From: Armillaria gallica
Taxonomy: Eukaryota; Basidiomycota; Agaricomycetes; Agaricales; Physalacriaceae
DNA length: 64,000 bases
Direction of reading: 5' to 3'
NCBI GenBank assembly: GCA_037576215.1
Contig: JBANDB010000002.1
Location: 7,192,001-7,256,000, forward strand
Within the stretch, counting starts at the first letter, position 1, and each line of letters begins with the position of its first letter. Below are positions 57,650 to 64,000 of this stretch, one piece after another. The position numbers and the translations under genes are program-made. The notes beneath the pieces are model-generated. The model saw only the letters and a program-made list of their open reading frames with translations, was not told the origin of the DNA and did not search any database.

Positions 57650-59960
57650 ATCATCGTGGCCTCCTAACCAATCCCAGTCCTTGTCATATTTGCCATTTAT
57701 CTCCTAGTATTTCTCAATTAGTGGCATTAGACTCGGAAGTTCTTCCTCACTATACCACCATTCATTAGCTGGGCTGGGTGGTTTAACCAGGTACACCCAT
57801 TTGTTTCGTGGGCCATCAGATTTCCTGTCTTTATGTTTGGTGTCAATGATGATAGTTGATTGTGGGTGATCTGTGACAACGGCATCGACATGCTCAGCAA
57901 GGAATTCCTCAATGAGCTCATCAGCATCCATATGGTCTTCTCATACCCAGCTGTTCAACTCTGGTCCATAGCCTTTCCATTTGATGAAGTAATCTGTGAC
58001 TCTCCTAGGTGGTTTTCCCTGTTTTCCCTGCACTTTGCATCATCTACTGTTAAGTACTTTTTTGACTTCATAATATTCAGTGCCTTCAATCAGATCTGGC
58101 AGTGGCGGCAGCGGTTGTTCTTGATTTGGAAAGGCGGGTGGGGTGTATGGAGTTAGAAGTGCTTCATTGAATGTTGGATGAATATGCCAATTCATAGGGT
58201 GTTTGAGGGTGTACGCTGAGGCTCCTTTCTTTGCTGTGATTACAAATGGGCCCGTTCGTTTATCTGTGAGTTTCTTTTTTGGTCGTGGAAGATGAAGGTT
58301 GGTTGTTTTGAGCCAGACCTTGTCTCCTACTGAATACTCGACTGCTGGACATCTCTTTTTGTCATATTGGGCTTTCATTTGGTCAGCAGCTTTCTTGAGG
58401 GACTGTTTGGCTGCAGCATGAATCTCCTGCATCTTAGATATGAATGTAGTTGAGGCTGGAGTTCAAAAAGGTGTCTGGGGCTTGGCTCCTGGTATGACAT
58501 GGGCATTGTAGCCATAGTTGACTTCAAAAGGACTCTTGCCAGTGGCTGAATGGATGTGGTTGTTGTGAGTGAAGGCTGTAAGTGACAACCATTCTGTCCA
58601 GTTGTCTTGGAGATGGTTGACGAAGATTTGGAGGTATTTTTCAACTTCTTGATTGACTTGTTCCATCTGTCCATCTGTCTGAGGGTGCCAGGCAGTAGAC
58701 GCATTGGCCTTGATTTGGAGCAAATCATAGAGATCCTTCATGAACTTGGAGATAAACACAGTTCCTCGGTCAGAGATGACCACCTGCAGTATTCCGTGTT
58801 TGGCGTATACTTCATTGTGTAGGATCTTTGCCCATCCTTCTGATGAGAGTTCCATGGAACATGTGATAGGAATGATTTCTTTGGAGAAATGGTCCACGAT
58901 CATTATGATGGCATCGTAGCCATTGTAAATGGGTAGACCAGTGATCATGTTGACGGAGATGTGAGTCCATGGTCTGGAGGGGATGGTGTTGGGATAAAGT
59001 GGTGCCACTTTTGCTTGAGTGCTCAACTTGGTTCATTGGCACATCTTGCAGGCACAGATATAGGCTTCTATGTCCTTCTTCATCTTGGGCCACCAATACT
59101 CTTGTAGGACAAGTTCCTTTGTCTTTCTATGCCTGGGTGACCTGTGGTGATGTGGTGATGAGATCTTGCAATGATTTCTCCTTTTAACGCATGATCTTGG
59201 GGAACATAGATATGGCTGTCATAGTAGATTAGTCCATCCTCTATTTTCATCCCTCAATCATGGTTGAGGGATCCAGAGATATTCTTGTCCCATTGGTGGT
59301 GGTTGAGCATTGCTTGCTTGATCTTGGTTTGTATCTCTTCTATTGTGGGCATGATCATTGCCCAGAAGTGCTTGGGTTTGAGAACTATGATTTCATCATT
59401 ATCGTCCTTGCCTTGTTCGTGGTCTGCCCTTCGACTAAGCAGATCAGCTTTCTTGTTAGCCATTCCTGGTTTGTGGTGAAGAGAGAAGTGGTACTCTGCT
59501 AATTCAGTTACCCAATGTGCTTGTTGTCGGTTTAGCTTTTGGGGTTTTCAGAAATACTGGAGATTCTGGTGATCTGTCCAGATTTTGAAATCCTGAGCTG
59601 CTCCCATTAGGTAGTGCCTCCACTTGTCAAGGGCGAGCATGATTGCGAGTAGTTCCTTGTTGTAAATTTCATAATTTTGTTCTGTAATTGTGAGGGATTT
59701 TGATAAAAATGTGACAGGGTGCCATTTTCCATCTTGTTCTTGCAATAGAATGGCGCCTATTGCTCCCTCACTAGCATCCACTTCCACATGAAACTTGCCC
59801 TCCTCTGTTGGTATAGCTAATACCAGTTCTTCTGCCAATAGTCTTTTTAATTTGTCAAAAGCATCTTGTTGCACTGTTCCTCATTTCCATGGATCGTTCC
59901 CTGTCAGTTGTGTCATAGGTTTGACAACTTTACTGTAACCCTTGATGAATCATTGATGAG
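57650..59960 (-). mobile_element. Chromovirus (Ty3/Gypsy) pol 3' half: RNase H, integrase, chromodomain
   Basis: Minus-strand frames in order are QQDAFDKLKRLLAEELVLAI and EVDASEGAIGAILLQ (RNase H), IWTDHQNLQYF, an H2C2 remnant (YWWPKMKKDI, CACKMC), the integrase core with HISVNMITGLP, IIMIVDHFSKE, DRGTVFISKFMKDL and WHPQTDGQMEQVNQE, then SVGDKVWL and a chromodomain (EYYEVKKVL, YFIKWKGYGPE, W). In-frame TGA at 59548, 59254, 58463 and 58040 and others inactivate it. The RT half is missing and homology stops at about 59955. Chromodomains of this group steer integration to marked heterochromatin. Confidence 0.82.
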
Positions 59961-59964
59961 CCTA

Positions 59965-61540
59965 GACTTCCATGGCAACAGCAACACCCAAAACTCTGAG
60001 AGAGCTTAGGAAATTAATGTAGCAACACAGCAATCAAGGCAAAGTGTGTGTGAGTGGTTTGGTGCACCTCCATGCGGTCAATTCCTCAATAATGCAAGAT
60101 ACACTGCAACTTTTCAGTCAGTGAAGTAGTACTCTTGGTCAAGGAGTACTAATAGACATTGGCTGTAAGCTGGGAAGGATCTCGATAAACGAGATGGGAA
60201 GGAATCTGGTATGACGTGAATACCAGGAAACCAGGATAGAGACCACAAAAATGGTCTAAAAAATGTGGGGATGGACTAGAAAATGTGTCCAGGCAGTGTA
60301 CTGTGATACTGAGTCAAAACAATGGCAATAAACGTGCGGAAACTGCCTTGAAACTGGAAGAAAACATAGCAACTGTGGTGCTGAGTGGGGTGTTGCAGCA
60401 ATAGATGCACAGTAACTCTGAACAATGATAAAGACGAGGGCAATCCTATGGAGAATGATGCTGAACTGGGGCCTACACAGAGGCAATACTGAACTGGGCA
60501 ATGAAAGCAATGGTGATGTAGAAGGTGAAGACAATAAAACAATCCAACAATGTTAAAAGTAAAGCAAGCAGTGAGAGATAACTTGGAGTAACTGTAGCTG
60601 ACTGGAATGCCATAGTCTCGTCAACCGGGTAGGAACTAGAAATAAAAATGCGGTATCTAACTAGTTTTATAAATAGAATATTCTTCAGAGCCTTAGTAAG
60701 GCTGTAAGTCCTTGGCTTTGTAATAGCCATAGTAAACATATGGAATCTGTGGTTCTAAAGTAACAGCACCTCTTCGACATTGCCATGTATAGATGATAAC
60801 CATGTGGTATAATTGAGCAATGAGCGGATCATGAGGTGCTGTTTAGCTGCAGATTATTGAGCTGCAGTTGCTGTACTGAGGTGTACTTGTGGCAACAGTA
60901 ATTCGAGGTCTGGGCACTGTAACAGCCTTAGTAAACATGGTCTGTAGTTGCCATGGCTGTAATTATCATAGCTGGAAGGGTATTTGTGTCAATCATGTCA
61001 TTTCATTAATGATTGATAGGCATGTCAACTAGGTGCTTCTGAGTGATGTGGCAACTCTATTTTGGGATGATTCACCCTTGGCTGCAGTGTTAGGCCAAAG
61101 CTAATGGTTATAACCATCTATTACTTTGCCAAATTTGTGGTTATTAACCACCTCTCAATTAGGCACAAACCCAAGCCATCTCTGCCCTAAATGATGCTCC
61201 CAAAGCAGCAGGCAGTATCAAATAACCAGATAATCATGTTTATTTCTCTTACAGTGAGCTTTTATTCATCCAAAAATTAATATTATGCTACAGCATACAA
61301 AAAAGGCAGGTACACTTAAATCCGACAACACTGCCCTCTCAATGCAAGGATTCTAAATAATCAAATTCCCGCCCTTCAGCTCAATGTACAGGTGTGCAGA
61401 CCGGGATTTGAGGACATAAATAAGACCTAAAGGATGCACCAATCCCAAATCAATCCCAACTGGGCGCAGGCGACGTGAGATGGATGCGAGGCATTGACAA
61501 TGGATGACCTTTTATTTCTATCACAAAAAAGCAAAAGAAA
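59965..61540. other. AT-rich sequence without recognisable gene
   Basis: It adjoins the broken end of the chromovirus and may be another LTR or insertion. The minus strand has an 88-codon hydrophobic frame (60739-60473) with no known match. Confidence 0.35.
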
Positions 61541-61552
61541 AATTATTCACAC

Positions 61553-61618
61553 ACAGGGATTTGAACGAAGGCTCTCAGTTAAGCAAGGGAACAATTAAAC
61601 CACTGCAACAACAGGTCA
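61553..61618 (-). other. tRNA-like head of a possible SINE
   Basis: On the minus strand an A-box-like TTGCAGTGGTTTAATTG is followed by a B box GTTCAAATCCC (61566-61556), and a T5 tract lies downstream. The anticodon arm does not fold cleanly, so a SINE or tRNA relic is more likely than a working tRNA. Confidence 0.4.
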
Positions 61619-61639
61619 TACCTACTACTTAAATTATAG

Positions 61640-64000
61640 TATATTTATCTACTTAGGTACACAAGAAATATCAATAAAAAAAACCCCCCACCGTTGTACG
61701 GTATGCAGCAGGGCATCAACGATGTAGGTGACCCCGAGCATGATGTCATCGGTGATGTAGACACCACATTCATCAGACTGTGAGGTCGCAGGGCAGCAGG
61801 TGGCGGTATTCGACGAGTGGGATGCAGTACAAGTGGCGGGTGGGAGTCATCAACTGTTTGATGGTGATTGGGAGATCGGAAAGGGAAATGGTGTTCACCA
61901 TTCAATTCCCTGAAGTTGAAAACGGGGGTGGAGAGGTTATCGCTGGACTGGATCAAGTGTAGTGGTTGGTATTTGCCAAAAAAGGTGGGTGTCAGGATGG
62001 GGAGCGGGCTGACAGCAACGATAGCCTCACAGGCAGAAGCAGACCACATAGTTGTGTTCCTCCACTTAAATAATGGGGGATGCACAACTTTGGGGTCAGT
62101 AGGTGGCTTAAGTGAGGCAGGAGAGCCCAATGTTGGTCAGAGATGTGGTGGGCAGTGACGGTGGTCGTGGTGGTCCAATATCCAGAATTTTTGTTGCAGT
62201 TGATGCATCATCGAGCTGTTCACTGATGCTCATAGGCACGTGCTCATTGTCATCATTGTCATCTGTCAGCATCCCGATGTTGGTCCCGCCCTCCTGCTTG
62301 AGCCCTCCCGCTCTCCTGCAGTCCTCCTACATCTTCTCCTGCCCATGTCAGCCTTGCCCTATGTCCTCCCATGGCCCAGCGACAGAGTCTGATGAGTGCT
62401 TCCCCCAGCTGTGTTCGCTGTCGTCAATACATCCATCGTCGTTGTCATTATTTGTTTGCTGGAATTAGGGCCTCTTGCTTTCAGATGGTGGCTGATATGA
62501 TATCCCGAGGCATAATTGAGGTCGTTAAGGCATGTGAATGACATACTGGATGCCAATTGTCCTCGATGTTGATGCAGAGTAGGCTGGATTGGTCAGGATG
62601 GGGACAGGGGGTTGTTTGACGGAATGGCGGGTAATAATAGTCGCTGGAGTCGTCATTGTTGATGGGGGGTGGGCATCTAGGGCATCGCATGAGGCTAGGC
62701 ATGGTGCTGCCTTTCGTAGGGATTACGTGTGATGGTGGGGTGGGGACAGGGTCGCTAGCCGAGGCTCTTGGGGTCACTGGACAAATAAAAAGAATCTAAA
62801 AGAAATTGTAAGCCATAAAAAATCATTACATACCTTTTTTTGCCCATGAGAGGGCCGTTGAATGAGTGGAAGAATACGCATCGTCTTCGAGGTGGTGGTA
62901 AAAGACCATGAAAGAAGCAGCACAGCCACTCGATCGCTGCTTGGTTGGTCGGACCATAGTGATCGTGTGAGTGGAATGCAGACACAGAATTCATCCCCCA
63001 CTCAAATTACCCACTCTGAGAGCCTAAAAATCTTCGGAACATTCAGTTATCATTAGATATTATATATCTATATACATCTTTGAGTAGCAGAATATAAGAG
63101 ACCATAGATATTGGCTATCAAATGGTAATTTCTTCGATTTTCATGCTTTTTGAAGATTCTATCCCCTTCATAGACCACTATGTCGTCTTGAGCAGTGAAA
63201 ATGTAGTTATATATTCAATGTTATATATGACACAGTGTAAATAATACTCCCGATCCATCCCAATCTACAAGTACATACGTATATTGAATGTATGAGTTTT
63301 TGAATGCACCTAGCATGCATTCATTAGTAGTCCTTCCTTCATTGACCTTGTCTGCTGACTTTAATATGACTTTAATTAGAATTGGGTATTATAGCATAGA
63401 TACTGTACTGTAAGCTACAATAATCAATCTATGTGTAAATCTACTATATATTAACACATCTAGATACTTTTCTCCACTTCACAAGATATAGTTGGCCCAC
63501 ACTAAAGCATTTGTGTTGTGAAATTTGAATCGGTCTGGGTTTTCCACTTCGCCAGCAAAGTCCAAAAACATCAAAAACATTTTCTCTTGTTAAATTAGAG
63601 ATTCACAATATTAAATTAACTTGTAGAAGTATCAATATGACTAGTATATGATAATGATACATCCAGGAAACTGAATTACTTGCTCAAATAGCCTGAATTT
63701 TAAGGTAGACTCACAAAAAAAAATCTAGCTACCGGATTGGGAATGATACAATCCCATGGTGAGTACATCCTGGTCCACCCTGACACATCCAGCCAAAATA
63801 TGCTGCACGCATGCAGGGAGAGGTGAAAAATTGCAATCAAACATATTTTTTGAGGCTACCCAATTTTTTTGGACTCAAACGATGAGTGGGAGGGTGGGAA
63901 TTATGGTATCGGTGACACCAGTGCCAGGCCAGCCAATTTGGGCCATGGCAGTGTCCTGGGAGCATTGTATAAGCTCATCTATGGGCAGGCGAAATATATT
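61640..64000. other. AT-rich sequence without recognisable gene
   Basis: A 161-codon minus-strand frame (62130-61645) and shorter ones near 62480-63000 carry no known motif and have low-complexity proline/serine content. I see no TE domain, splice structure or RNA gene. Confidence 0.35.

Noticed and set aside
61645..62130. 161-codon minus-strand frame as a gene
   Set aside because: No start context, splice sites or recognisable motif; composition is low-complexity.

Overview
The window looks like repeat-rich accessory sequence from a mushroom-forming basidiomycete (Agaricomycetes). The support is short (about 50-60 bp) GT-AG introns, gene types typical of these fungi (NACHT NTPase with a C2-like N-terminus, caspase-like protease, MATH/BTB-like protein, F-box-like protein, PHD+SET protein) and nested Ty3/Gypsy and tyrosine-recombinase retrotransposons. 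No species can be named from the sequence. Intron-exon models were built by eye from reading-frame phase and splice sites.

Region 1-43 kb is gene-bearing but shattered by segmental duplication. Well-supported genes are: a NACHT protein (about 4.65-8.19 kb, +, one in-frame TGA), a caspase-like gene (about 14.3-15.4 kb, +), an unrecognised multi-exon gene (19.8-20.65 kb, -), a MATH/BTB-like gene (22.65-24.59 kb, -), a PHD+SET (Set3-type) gene (25.19-27.51 kb, +) and an F-box-like gene (29.96-32.36 kb, -). Around them lie decayed copies. A BTB-like cassette occurs in at least eight full or partial copies. Besides the intact PHD+SET gene there are two decayed near-full copies (one in inverted orientation) and at least three shorter fragments. 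The block 1-5 kb (BTB cassette, unknown 'gene X', SET-gene tail, C2/NACHT 5' end) reappears in opposite orientation at 35.35-39.47 kb. Two short TA-flanked inverted-repeat elements sit at 33.4 and 34.4 kb.

Region 43-60 kb is a transposon graveyard with three-level nesting. A decayed Ty3/Gypsy element (-) is split by a tyrosine-recombinase retrotransposon of DIRS/Ngaro type (+), whose ORF1 is itself split by a 1,369-bp solo LTR flanked by CCGT. Next come two tandem 1.1-kb repeats, then the 3' half of a chromovirus (RNase H, integrase, chromodomain) with its LTR. Almost all nonsense codons in these elements are TGA, as expected from CGA to TGA decay at CpG. Region 60-64 kb is AT-rich sequence with no recognisable gene and one tRNA-like/SINE-like head.

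Functionally, the NACHT, caspase-like and BTB-type genes lying close together resemble the reservoir of fungal NLR/self-recognition genes; joint action is inference only. The PHD+SET and F-box genes would act in chromatin and protein turnover or regulation and have no visible functional link to the rest.
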